A stretch of DNA of 22,445 bases from an uncultured Hungatella sp. (GTDB lineage: Bacteria > Bacillota > Clostridia > Lachnospirales > Lachnospiraceae): positions 1 through 22,445 of the forward strand of contig CAJTOT010000048.1 of the NCBI GenBank assembly GCA_910577935.1. Reading direction: 5' to 3'. Both the position numbers and the translations under genes were made by a program. This document shows, piece after piece, positions 1 to 6,712 of the stretch; within the stretch, counting starts at the first letter, position 1; the number at the start of each line of letters is the position of its first letter. The notes under the pieces were generated by a model that did not search any database, was not told where the DNA came from, and was given only the letters and a program-made list of their open reading frames with translations.

Positions 1-545
1 TATTCTAAGCACTCCTTTATTTCAAACTCTTCCTTTAATAAAGAAACAGATATCAAATCTTTATATTTTCCATTTTTATAAACTCTTTTTCGCAAAATTC
101 CTTCCTCAACAAATCCAAGGCGTCTGCATAATGTTCTAGAAAACAGATTATCTGTCTGGAGGGTGCCGTGAATGCAATTCATCCCTAATTCATTAAAAGC
201 ATATGTAATAATTCCCTTTACTGCATCCTGCACATCACCCTTCCTTCTATTCTTTGATAAAGGGTTGATTTTACAACCGAAAGAAGCAGTTCTGTTTTTC
301 CAATCAATCTCTTCCAGCATAACCATACCTATGGTTTTTGCGTCAGGCAGTTCTATCATTAACTTAATACTATGATTAGAATTTTCAAAATTTTCAATCC
401 AGCGTTCCTCTGCACTCTTGCTGACCGGATAGCTCCAGCCTACTGTTCTGTGCTCGATCTCAGGTGCATTGATGAGATAAAACAGCAATTCAAAGTCTCT
501 TTTTTCTATTGCCCTTAATGTTACACAACCATATTTTATTATCAT
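1..545 (-). CDS. GNAT-family N-acetyltransferase (3' end at window edge)
   Basis: Not a long forward ORF; found by translating the reverse strand from ATG at 545. The 181 visible codons begin MIIKYGCVTLRAIEKRDFEL and carry a RimJ/RimL-like GNAT core: a central beta strand around IGMVMLEEID, a basic acetyl-CoA loop around LSKNRRKGD, and the late motif NLFSRTLCRRLGFVEEG followed by a KNGKYKDLI strand. Bases 1-2 would begin a codon TA?, so the stop could lie exactly at the edge, giving about 181-182 aa, normal for the family. The ATG overlaps the stop of the upstream aminotransferase as ATGA, which implies translational coupling. Aminotransferase plus GNAT is the arrangement seen in WecE/WecD-type pathways, where the new sugar amine is acetylated; that substrate is inferred here. 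A protein or small-molecule acetyltransferase cannot be excluded. Base composition is AT-rich. Confidence 0.85.
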   Translation of the reverse strand, partial: MIIKYGCVTLRAIEKRDFELLFYLINAPEIEHRTVGWSYPVSKSAEERWIENFENSNHSIKLMIELPDAKTIGMVMLEEIDWKNRTASFGCKINPLSKNRRKGDVQDAVKGIITYAFNELGMNCIHGTLQTDNLFSRTLCRRLGFVEEGILRKRVYKNGKYKDLISVSLLKEEFEIKECLE

Positions 546-1663
546 AAATAATCCTTTGGTGATTCTATTATTTTGGTGATTTTTTTAATTTCTTCTAATT
601 CTAGTTCTTCATATAATGGCAATACTAAAACTTTTTCCGAAAGATTTCTGGCATTTTCCAAAGTCAGGCTGCGATATTTATTTTTAAAACAGGCTTGATC
701 GGAAGTTAAGGGATAAAAATATTTTCTTGTAAAATAATTGTTTCCTTTTAATAAGATGTATAATTCATCCCTATTTATAGGGTAATCTGTTTCCACAAAA
801 ATTGGAAAATATCCATAATTACTTTCTATCTCCGCATCTGGTTCAAAAAAACGAATTCCTTTTACAGGTTCTAAATCTTTTTTGTATGCCTGATAACATT
901 GTTTTCTTTTTCCAATTGCATAATCAATATATTTTAGATTACATAATCCCATAATGGCAGAAAATTCATTCATTTTTGCGTTCGCCCCGATTGCTGCCAC
1001 CAGTTCTTCACCCCGAATCCCAAAATTCTTTATATTATATAATTTGTCATACAATTTAGGGTCCGAAAATACAACGGCTCCGCCTTCGATGGTATTAAAT
1101 ACTTTTGTAGCATGAAAACTGAATATAGAAGCATCTCCATAGTTCCCAATACCATTACCTTTTCTTTTTACCCCAAAAGCATGAGCAGCATCGTAAATAA
1201 CTTTTAAATTATACTTATCAGCAACTTTCTGAATCGCTTCTACATCGCATATATTTCCGTACACATGCACAGGTATAATAGCTACTGTTTTTTCTGTAAT
1301 TAACCCCTCTATCTTTGTTTCATCCATCGTTCCATTTTCTTTCTTTACATCACAAAAGACAGGCTGAAGATGATTTCTGACGATAGCATGGGTTGTGGAT
1401 ATAAAGGTAAACGGAGTGGTAATCACCTCAGCCCCTACCGGAAAATCCATTACCTGTATTGCCAATTCTAATGCCATATGTCCATTTACCATCAGGGACA
1501 AATATGGTACATCAAGAAATTCTTTTAATTTCAATTCAAGCTCTTTATGGTAAACCCCCATGTTGGTTAACCAACGGCTTTGCCATAAAGGCTTAATCGC
1601 TTCTATATATTCTTCATAAGGCGGCATAGAAGACTGTGTTACAAATATCGGCTTACTCTTCAT
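542..1663 (-). CDS. DegT/DnrJ/EryC1/StrS-family sugar-nucleotide aminotransferase
   Basis: PLP-dependent enzyme of 373 aa expected to transfer an amino group to a keto-sugar nucleotide for a surface glycan, in the cytoplasm. Visible motifs are the PLP-contacting Asp in YDAAHAFG (about D158), the PLP lysine in SFHATKVFNTIEGG (about K187), and the early NGHMALELA segment. SFHATK with FNTIEGG resembles the VioA-type 4-keto-6-deoxy sugar aminotransferases; the exact substrate is not shown. I chose ATG at 1663 because AAAGGAA lies a few bases upstream and the family usually starts just before the SSMPPYEEY segment; an in-frame TTG at 1708 would add 15 unlikely residues. The stop overlaps the acetyltransferase start. 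AT-rich codon use (many AAA, ATT, TTT) contrasts with genes to the right and suggests separate acquisition. Confidence 0.92.
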   Translation of the reverse strand: MKSKPIFVTQSSMPPYEEYIEAIKPLWQSRWLTNMGVYHKELELKLKEFLDVPYLSLMVNGHMALELAIQVMDFPVGAEVITTPFTFISTTHAIVRNHLQPVFCDVKKENGTMDETKIEGLITEKTVAIIPVHVYGNICDVEAIQKVADKYNLKVIYDAAHAFGVKRKGNGIGNYGDASIFSFHATKVFNTIEGGAVVFSDPKLYDKLYNIKNFGIRGEELVAAIGANAKMNEFSAIMGLCNLKYIDYAIGKRKQCYQAYKKDLEPVKGIRFFEPDAEIESNYGYFPIFVETDYPINRDELYILLKGNNYFTRKYFYPLTSDQACFKNKYRSLTLENARNLSEKVLVLPLYEELELEEIKKITKIIESPKDYL

Positions 1664-1683
1664 ACTAATTCCTTTTAGAGGGG

Positions 1684-1727
1684 GCTGCTGTAAACCCCCG
1701 AATTTCAAGAATACGTTTTACAGCAGC
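1684..1727. other. Perfect 11-bp inverted repeat ahead of the aminotransferase
   Basis: GCTGCTGTAAA at 1684-1694 is the exact reverse complement of TTTACAGCAGC at 1717-1727, with a 22-base loop. A second, mutually exclusive hairpin could form from GGGGG at 1680-1684 and CCCCC at 1695-1699. It lies about 40 bases after the stop of the secreted-protein gene and about 20 bases before the aminotransferase start. There is no U-run after the stem on either strand, so it is not a typical terminator. It may be an attenuator-like leader, an mRNA-stability hairpin, or the edge of a mobile segment. Confidence 0.6.
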
Positions 1728-1768
1728 TTCCCTAATATAACTTTTTGATAATATTTACATCTATTGTG

Positions 1769-2848
1769 TTATGAAATTGTTGTCGTAAAAGTTTTAACTG
1801 TTCCATCAGTTAAAGTAAGTTCCAAAGTCACAGCCCCACCCTTTTCGATAAGAAAAATCCTCCAACCATCACTGAGCTGGATATTGGCATCTCCACCAGT
1901 TGCGGCATCATAATTAGTCAAATCCCAAGTATATGGAGAATCTCCAATATCCCACTTTATCCCCTCACCATCTGTAACAGCCAAGGAACTATAATTCTGT
2001 TCGCTGGTAAAACCAGTCATGGTAATTAAACCATTATTGTCCATGCTAATCTGCGGTCCCTCCACAAACTCAACCGCATCCGTGCTTGGCGTAGAGGTAT
2101 CCGCTGCCTTTGCCCAACTCCAAGTCACATCAACCGTGGGCGCTGTGGTATCTTCTTCAATATCCAGCTTGCTGACTGTACCAGTCATATTGATGTTCAT
2201 CGCCTTCCAGCCGAAAGTACTTTCTTTCTCCTGATACACATATTCTTTTGTGCCATCGTCCTTTGTCTGAACCGTTATATTAAAATTATTTGAATTGCCG
2301 GCAATCGTCTTTGTCACAGTCATTTCTGTGGCAGAGATTACCTGTTCTGTAGTGCCGACATTCAAGCCAAGATAAAGCTCTGGATCAGTTGTTGATACTG
2401 CATCGCTTGCCGCAAGGGCAATATCCTTTGCCGTGTTCTGGGTAGCTTTTACTTTAACAGTGAGATCCACATCACAGCTGCTCTTATTGATAACTTGATA
2501 GGTGTTGCTTGTGTTTGAGTATGTATTTGTGTCTGTAAGGAAATACACTCCTGTGTCGGAATCTTTGTCCGGAAATACGGTTCCCTCTGCATATTTAGCG
2601 GCATCGGTTCCCTGAATCAGGCGTTCTGGGTCCATAGTGTAAGCAAAGGCTGAACTTCCTGCCGAAACTGTAGGCAGAACTACATTCAATACCTCTTTCT
2701 CCACATGCCCTTCAACAGCTCCTGAGCCTGAAACTCCTCCGGTGCCGCCAGAGGCAGCATCACCATCAGCCGCAAATGTTACGGCAGAGTTTCCCAGCGC
2801 CATAGTCGCCGTCAATACAAAAACCATCATTTTCTTAGTTTTCTTCAT
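1769..2848 (-). CDS. Secreted surface protein of unknown function, 359 aa
   Basis: The protein starts MKKTKKMMVFVLTATMALG and has a clear Sec signal peptide with likely cleavage near TFA-AD (about residue 26). A Gly/Ser-rich stretch follows (about 30-48), then a beta-rich, Asp/Thr-rich body. Features that may mark a family are LPTVSAGSSAFAYTMDPERL near residues 59-77 and VINKSSCDVDLTVKVKA near 119-135. There is no LPXTG motif and no C-terminal membrane segment, so it is either released or held non-covalently. AAGGAGAG sits upstream of the ATG. The preceding gene encodes a single-pass membrane protein and the one before that a glycerophosphotransferase relative, so this is probably an envelope structural or adhesion component. 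I do not recognise a named domain; I recall similar proteins in Lachnospiraceae genomes, but their function is not known to me. Confidence 0.8.
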   Translation of the reverse strand: MKKTKKMMVFVLTATMALGNSAVTFAADGDAASGGTGGVSGSGAVEGHVEKEVLNVVLPTVSAGSSAFAYTMDPERLIQGTDAAKYAEGTVFPDKDSDTGVYFLTDTNTYSNTSNTYQVINKSSCDVDLTVKVKATQNTAKDIALAASDAVSTTDPELYLGLNVGTTEQVISATEMTVTKTIAGNSNNFNITVQTKDDGTKEYVYQEKESTFGWKAMNINMTGTVSKLDIEEDTTAPTVDVTWSWAKAADTSTPSTDAVEFVEGPQISMDNNGLITMTGFTSEQNYSSLAVTDGEGIKWDIGDSPYTWDLTNYDAATGGDANIQLSDGWRIFLIEKGGAVTLELTLTDGTVKTFTTTIS

Positions 2849-2938
2849 AGCTTGTTTCTCTCCTTTTTATTATATTTTGTAAACTGTGCCATTACAGCGC
2901 AGCAGCTACCACTGAAATCTCACTTCTCCCCAATGCCT

Positions 2939-3496
2939 CTAGCTCTCCACAACAAGCGTAACTGCCACTCGCAGAGTACTCACAGTATTCTGCTCCTCAT
3001 CTACCAGATGATAAATTAGAACACAGTCATAAGTTCCCGCCTCGAGAGGTTTGTCAAGCGCTATTTTTTCTAGTTCACTCCCCCTGGGAATCACGGGCGA
3101 CTGATAAATCGGCTCATCCTCCTGTTCTGACAAAAACAGGTCAAAATATACATCATTGGTGTTTTCTGCAACGTTTTCCACATAGGCGTCTTCAGAAACC
3201 TCATCGCCAGATGCAAAATGCCATGTAGTGGTCATAGAGGCACTATAATAACCAGGCGCGATATACTCCTGGCTTATCATCTCTTCAGCAATCTCTTCTG
3301 CATTGCTTGCGTTTACTACAACATTCCGTTTTGTCTCCTCTGGTGCCTCTGGTATCTCTGTCCCTGAATTGCCTCTGCTGAGAAGAAGGACGACGATTAC
3401 TGCCAGCAGCACAACAATCAGGCCGATTGCAACGATGAGCGCCACTTTCCCTTTTTTACCGAATACCTGATTTTGTCCCGGCGTCCGATCTGCCAT
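2939..3496 (-). CDS. Single-pass membrane protein with extracytoplasmic domain, unknown function
   Basis: 185 aa. A short polar N-terminus with basic GKKGK is followed by one strong hydrophobic segment (about residues 18-40, rich in V, L and I), then an acidic region of about 145 residues predicted outside the membrane. The topology is of the signal-anchor (N-in, C-out) type. The outer part ends in alternating beta-like sequence (GTYDCVLIYHLVDE, TLRVAVTLVVES), suggesting a small beta-sandwich. GGAGG lies about nine bases before the ATG. It sits between the glycerophosphotransferase-like gene (46-bp gap) and the secreted protein (90-bp gap), all on one strand, so the three are probably one operon. 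A role in anchoring or assembling the secreted neighbour is only an inference. Confidence 0.78.
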   Translation of the reverse strand: MADRTPGQNQVFGKKGKVALIVAIGLIVVLLAVIVVLLLSRGNSGTEIPEAPEETKRNVVVNASNAEEIAEEMISQEYIAPGYYSASMTTTWHFASGDEVSEDAYVENVAENTNDVYFDLFLSEQEDEPIYQSPVIPRGSELEKIALDKPLEAGTYDCVLIYHLVDEEQNTVSTLRVAVTLVVES

Positions 3497-3542
3497 TTCT
3501 TAATACCTCCGTGTATTCTCAAATCCAATGCTCAGACTCATT

Positions 3543-4904
3543 TTATCTCTCATCGCCCTCGATATTTTCTACCTCCTGAATCATCACCATCTTCCCCGCC
3601 TCCCGGCATAACTCCACCAGGCTGCTCCAATCCCCACAATATCCATCACAGATCACGATCGCCCGGTCCAGTTCCGCCGAGTCATCATAGATCCCCCATC
3701 CCCCTCTTCTGTACTCCTCCACAATCCTCTCATACTCTCCCCACAGCTGCGGCCGCATGGACCCGATGGTCGCCTTTATCAGCGGGTGCGGTCTCCACCA
3801 CAGTGCCACATCGTCCCGGTTCTCCGCAAATATCCGGAACACATCCTTCATCTTTCTCAGCATCTTCTCCTCATGCCGAAGCAGCGCCGTCACGCTGGTC
3901 TTGTAGAGAATAATCTTTTTCCAGCTTCCGTCCTGTTTTCTGATGATTCTCATCCAATCTTCAGGAATCTCCTGATCTTCCTTTCTGGCCGCCAAAACCT
4001 TGTCTGTCTTCGGCGACCCCAGCCCCAGGATCTTTTCCTCCCAGTGTCTTCTGGTGCGGTCCCCCGCGGCCTTCGTCAGTATGTTGATATACACCTGCCG
4101 CATATTCTCCGACTGGACGATAACTTTATCTGCGTTTACAACTCCAGGAGTCATGCAGAAATGAGTGATATTTTCCAGCGCCTCCTCATTTTCAGGGTCG
4201 ATATCTCCTAAAACGAAATAAGGCACATACACTAACTTTTCTGTGAAACACTTCAAATTGTCGGAGTAAAAAAACGGCGTCACGCTGGTGACATAATTAT
4301 CACCATCATAAGGATTATGTATGAATATCACATCCGGCCGCCGGGCCGCGAAGTCATAATTCCGGTAATCCGTGACCGGAACATAATCCGGATACAGGTC
4401 TCCTTCATAGTGCATTTCGCGGAAACTTCCGTCTGGTTTTTTATCGTAATAGGGAATCGGTATCACATAAGCATCCCACTGCGGATCTTCCTCCGCCGCT
4501 CTCCAGATACTCTCCAGAGAATCCCACATAGATGCCTTGTACGGGAGAAATACTGCCTCCTGCCTTACCTGGATGTCTCGTTCGATGCTCTTTCCTATCT
4601 GTATCAATTGTTTGGCAAGCTGATTATGAAGCCTGTTTCCGTCTTTCAAACCAGGCTTCTGGATTTCCTCATATATCTCATAGACCAATTCGCAGTAGCA
4701 CTCCAACAGGCCCACCGTGACAAATCCTTCGCCTTCCAATGCCTCGATCATCTCTCCCAGACTGATGGCGCATGCCTGACACTGCTCCAGCAATTCCATA
4801 GACGCAGCTGTATTTCCTGCTGTCACAGTCTTTCGGATGATATTGTGAACATCTCTCAATATTTTTACTGTTTCTTCTGCCTTCTGTTTGTCTGCTTTTT
4901 TCAT
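3543..4904 (-). CDS. TagB/SpsB-like (CDP-glycerol glycerophosphotransferase-related) protein
   Basis: 453 aa, GT-B-like. The C-terminal half carries two signatures of the teichoic-acid polymerase family: RPHPLIK (about residue 371) and a D-x-SS element in ICDGYCGDWSSLVELC (about 418-433). The N-terminal third is helical and acidic. The mid-region has KASMWDSLESIW and RRPDVIFIHNPYD, where canonical TagF/TagB proteins have an HGT-type catalytic histidine motif, so the donor and acceptor may differ from CDP-glycerol and wall teichoic acid. From memory, close relatives are common in Lachnospiraceae beside small surface proteins. I chose ATG at 4904 because AGGG is six bases upstream and relatives begin near MKKADKQ; an ATG at 4937 would add 11 residues with a poor ribosome site. 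Likely first intact gene of the envelope operon. Confidence 0.82.
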   Translation of the reverse strand: MKKADKQKAEETVKILRDVHNIIRKTVTAGNTAASMELLEQCQACAISLGEMIEALEGEGFVTVGLLECYCELVYEIYEEIQKPGLKDGNRLHNQLAKQLIQIGKSIERDIQVRQEAVFLPYKASMWDSLESIWRAAEEDPQWDAYVIPIPYYDKKPDGSFREMHYEGDLYPDYVPVTDYRNYDFAARRPDVIFIHNPYDGDNYVTSVTPFFYSDNLKCFTEKLVYVPYFVLGDIDPENEEALENITHFCMTPGVVNADKVIVQSENMRQVYINILTKAAGDRTRRHWEEKILGLGSPKTDKVLAARKEDQEIPEDWMRIIRKQDGSWKKIILYKTSVTALLRHEEKMLRKMKDVFRIFAENRDDVALWWRPHPLIKATIGSMRPQLWGEYERIVEEYRRGGWGIYDDSAELDRAIVICDGYCGDWSSLVELCREAGKMVMIQEVENIEGDER

Positions 4905-5004
4905 ATCCTGCCCTGTTCCTGTCTGCCCGATATCCATGACCCATTACATGCAGGCATGCACTTCCCATAGCTGCCGCGCAGCATTCCTCTTGCTTCCTTT
5001 TTCC

Positions 5005-5033
5005 CTATAAAAGCATGATTGGGGCTTTTATAG
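5005..5033. promoter_or_regulatory. Perfect 10-bp inverted repeat upstream of envelope operon (candidate operator)
   Basis: CTATAAAAGC at 5005-5014 and GCTTTTATAG at 5024-5033 are exact reverse complements separated by nine bases. The stem is AT-rich and no U-run follows on either strand, so an intrinsic terminator is unlikely. It lies about 100 bases before the start of the glycerophosphotransferase-like gene. It could be a repressor site or the outer end of the decayed element; which is not shown. Confidence 0.5.
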
Positions 5034-5051
5034 TAAAATATGGCACATTGG

Positions 5052-5068
5052 TTCTCCTTTTGGGAGAA
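5052..5068. other. Short perfect hairpin TTCTCC/GGAGAA
   Basis: TTCTCC at 5052-5057 pairs with GGAGAA at 5063-5068 across a five-base loop. An adjacent four-base hairpin (GCGG/CCGC, 5070-5081) follows. Both belong to the structured flank of the TnpB-like relic. Hairpins this short can arise by chance; they matter only as part of the cluster. Confidence 0.45.
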
Positions 5069-5099
5069 TGCGGATTCCCGCTTCGCTCCCCGCTACGTC

Positions 5100-5170
5100 A
5101 CTTCCGGCCCTTTCACAGGCCGGCTGTGTTCACAGGGTCTTGGCGTACCCAATGCGCAGTGGCCGGAAGT
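5100..5170. other. Perfect 10-bp inverted repeat with competing inner hairpin
   Basis: ACTTCCGGCC at 5100-5109 is the exact reverse complement of GGCCGGAAGT at 5161-5170. Inside, GGCCGG at 5118-5123 can instead pair with CCGGCC at 5104-5109, and TGTG-TT-CACA at 5125-5134 makes a third small stem. Such a GC-rich, foldable block just 3' of a tnpB-like gene is what the right end and guide RNA of an IS200/IS605 or IS607 element look like, but the same pattern could be a REP-type repeat. Confidence 0.5.
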
Positions 5171-5329
5171 TCCGGTTTTCTGCCTTCTAACGCCGTTGGT
5201 TATTTTTATATGGCACGCATCTCTGCCCTGCCTTATCATAAACCGGCCTCTAGTCCCTGTGGTAAAACCCCGGCGCTGCCTGCGGCCGTGATTCATCTAA
5301 AGAGCGGTTCTTATGACCTTTATAATCTG

Positions 5330-5744
5330 TTATGGGAAACGGCAAATATTTTTGTCGTTTGCTATAATTACTCCGTCCCCCTGTCCTCGATGTTTGACGT
5401 TGCGGGCTGTGTTGGTCTTTTCGTCCATCTCTGGCCTGCGCACGAATCCATTCTGCGTATCTGGTCTGGTATTTTCCCAGTTCCTCGCCGTAGCAGCAGC
5501 CTTGGTCCGTAGTGAGCATGGTGTAAAGCCCCATGGCCACGCCTACCTGGTTTTTGTAATCCTCATGGCTTTTCACCGACGCATCCACCGGAACCTGAAG
5601 CTCCACTCTCCTGTTCTCAGGGTACACCTTTTGCAAAAGCATTTTTCAAATACACTCCTTCAAAATATAACTCTCAAAAAGCATCCCTGCCAGGAAAGCC
5701 GTCGAGAAAGCGGCCTGCGGAACATACCGCCTGCGCCTTCTCAT
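5330..5744 (-). pseudogene. Decayed TnpB-like (IS605 OrfB family) gene, probably nuclease-dead ancestor
   Basis: Starts at ATG 5744, overlapping the recombinase stop as ATGA. The first 33 codons (MRRRRRYVPQAAFSTAFLAG, hydrophobic middle) end at an in-frame TGA at 5648-5646. The same frame then gives VELQVPVDASVKSHEDYKN and VGVAMGLYTMLTTDQG, matching the beta strand and RuvC-I region of TnpB, and runs to EWIRAQ near 5440. At about 5438 the homology jumps to the +1 frame: DEKTNTARNVKHRGQG, which resembles the last RuvC motif (usually D-x-N-A-A-x-N), ending at TAA 5332-5330. The central region and zinc finger, perhaps 100 or more residues, are missing. At the catalytic positions, GxDxG reads GVAMG and the final Asp reads Lys, so neither Asp is present. 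Family assignment is by eye; this copy is almost certainly non-functional. Confidence 0.6.
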
Positions 5745-6346
5745 ATCTCCTGCCCCCTCTTCTCCCTGGCCCTTCTGTAGAAGGTTGCCGCCGTGAGATT
5801 GCACAGCCTGGCCGCTTCCTCCGCCGATATCTTTTTCAGATTCCACTGGTCGTATATCTGTTCAAAATTGTCCGGCACCGGCTTGGGAGGTCGGCCGAAC
5901 TGCACTCCCCGCATTTTTGCCGCCTCAATGCCTTCACGCTGCCTCTCTCTGATATTTTTTCTCTCATTTTCCGCCACGAAGGACAGCACCTGGAGGACGA
6001 TATCGCTGAGAAAGGTTCCCATCAGATCCCTGCCTCTCCTGGTATCCAGAAGGGGCATATCCAGCACCACAATATCCACCCGTTTCTCCTTTGTCAGCAC
6101 CCTCCACTGTTCCAAAACCTCCTCGTAATCTCTCCCCAGGCGGTCGATGCTCTTAATATAGAGAAGATCGTCCTGCCTCAGCCTCTTCAGCATCTGCCTG
6201 TACATGGGACGGTTAAAGTCTTTTCCGGACTCTTTATCCAGATAAATATTCTTTTGGGGAACTTTTGCCCTGTCCAACGCCACAAGCTGCCTGTCCTCAT
6301 TCTGCTCTCTGGTACTCACTCTCGCGTACCCGTATACATTTCCCAT
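5741..6346 (-). CDS. Small serine recombinase (resolvase/invertase family)
   Basis: 201 aa. The N-terminal catalytic domain begins YGYARVSTREQNEDRQ, with the nucleophile Ser10. It continues through LDKESGKDFNRP, LYIKSIDRLGRDYEEVLEQW and the arginine-rich ENERKNIRERQREGI, which leads the long E helix. A C-terminal helix-turn-helix (about residues 165-195, KISAEEAARLCNLTAATFYRRA) gives sequence-specific DNA binding. Length and order match Tn3-resolvase-like enzymes rather than IS607 TnpA, whose DNA-binding domain is N-terminal. CAGGAGGA stands about 12 bases before the ATG. Its stop overlaps the start of the TnpB-like relic, so the two were translated together. All catalytic landmarks look intact although its partner is broken. 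It may resolve, invert or simply regulate; no target site is identified. Confidence 0.93.
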   Translation of the reverse strand: MGNVYGYARVSTREQNEDRQLVALDRAKVPQKNIYLDKESGKDFNRPMYRQMLKRLRQDDLLYIKSIDRLGRDYEEVLEQWRVLTKEKRVDIVVLDMPLLDTRRGRDLMGTFLSDIVLQVLSFVAENERKNIRERQREGIEAAKMRGVQFGRPPKPVPDNFEQIYDQWNLKKISAEEAARLCNLTAATFYRRAREKRGQEI

Positions 6347-6712
6347 GATTTCTCTTATGTCCTCCTGCTGTTTTCTGTGTTTCTATAGTACAACCAGAGA
6401 GCCGAAGTTCACACGTGCCATTCCCCATATTTGAATAATATTTTCTCCTGTCAAATGCCCTGCCGCAGATTTGCCTCCTGTTTTGGCTATCGCTAAATGC
6501 CCGCGGCGCCGGCGCAGATCGCGCATCCTTCGAAAGGTTTTCTACCATCAGACACTCTTCCCGGCATATAAAAAAGCTATAGAAACAGAGTCAGCAAACT
6601 CCATGTTCCACAGCTTTATGAAAATTCTATATGCGGCAACTCATTAGCAGCCAAAAACACCATACACAGGCCCCGATTTCCCAGAGGCCCTGAGCCGGAC
6701 AGCCAGAGATTC
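6347..6712. other. Intergenic region upstream of the recombinase
   Basis: 366 bases between the dehydrogenase stop and the recombinase start. It holds the recombinase ribosome site near 6359-6364, a candidate terminator for the dehydrogenase operon (6570-6609) and the surrounding imperfect palindrome (6565-6633). An 83-codon minus-strand reading frame here overlaps the recombinase start and shows no recognisable protein features. No convincing promoter was seen. Confidence 0.5.
6565..6633. terminator. Imperfect palindrome; candidate terminator of the lactonase-aroC operon
   Basis: Outer arms CATATA (6565-6570) and TATATG (6628-6633) and inner AAAGCT/AGCTTT blocks pair imperfectly. In the centre, on the minus strand, GGAACA pairs with TGTTTC and GAGT with ACTC around a six-base loop, followed by TATAGCTTTTTT. 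A weak hairpin followed by a T-rich tail, about 100 bases after the dehydrogenase stop, fits an intrinsic terminator. The two-base bulge and wobble pair make it uncertain. Confidence 0.4.

Larger units (their letters stand above)
4905..5329. other. Structured non-coding region between envelope operon and TnpB-like relic
   Basis: About 425 bases without a credible gene; short ORFs here lack ribosome sites and family features. The stretch is rich in inverted repeats, listed separately at 5005-5033, 5052-5068 and 5100-5170, plus GCGG-ATTC-CCGC at 5070-5081. Relative to the relic on the minus strand it is the 3' flank, the place where TnpB-type elements encode their guide RNA; relative to the glycerophosphotransferase-like gene it is the 5' flank. 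No convincing sigma-A promoter was found in it. Confidence 0.6.

Noticed and set aside
1664..1708. TTG start at 1708 for the aminotransferase
   Set aside because: It would read through the hairpin region, has no ribosome site, and the ATG at 1663 with AAAGGAA fits the family start.
4905..4937. ATG at 4937 for the glycerophosphotransferase-like gene
   Set aside because: Weak ribosome site; the ATG at 4904 has AGGG at good spacing and matches the start I recall for relatives. It remains possible.
5100..5170. Invertible promoter flanked by inverted repeats, flipped by the serine recombinase
   Set aside because: The 51-base interior holds no promoter and is shorter than usual invertible segments; the repeats form RNA-type hairpins more naturally.
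5015..5512. 165-codon plus-strand reading frame across the relic region
   Set aside because: Runs through the inverted repeats and opposite the TnpB-like segments; no ribosome site and no recognisable family.
6426..6454. TTGACA on the minus strand ahead of the recombinase
   Set aside because: The hexamer at 17 bases is AATATG, a poor -10, so I did not call a promoter.
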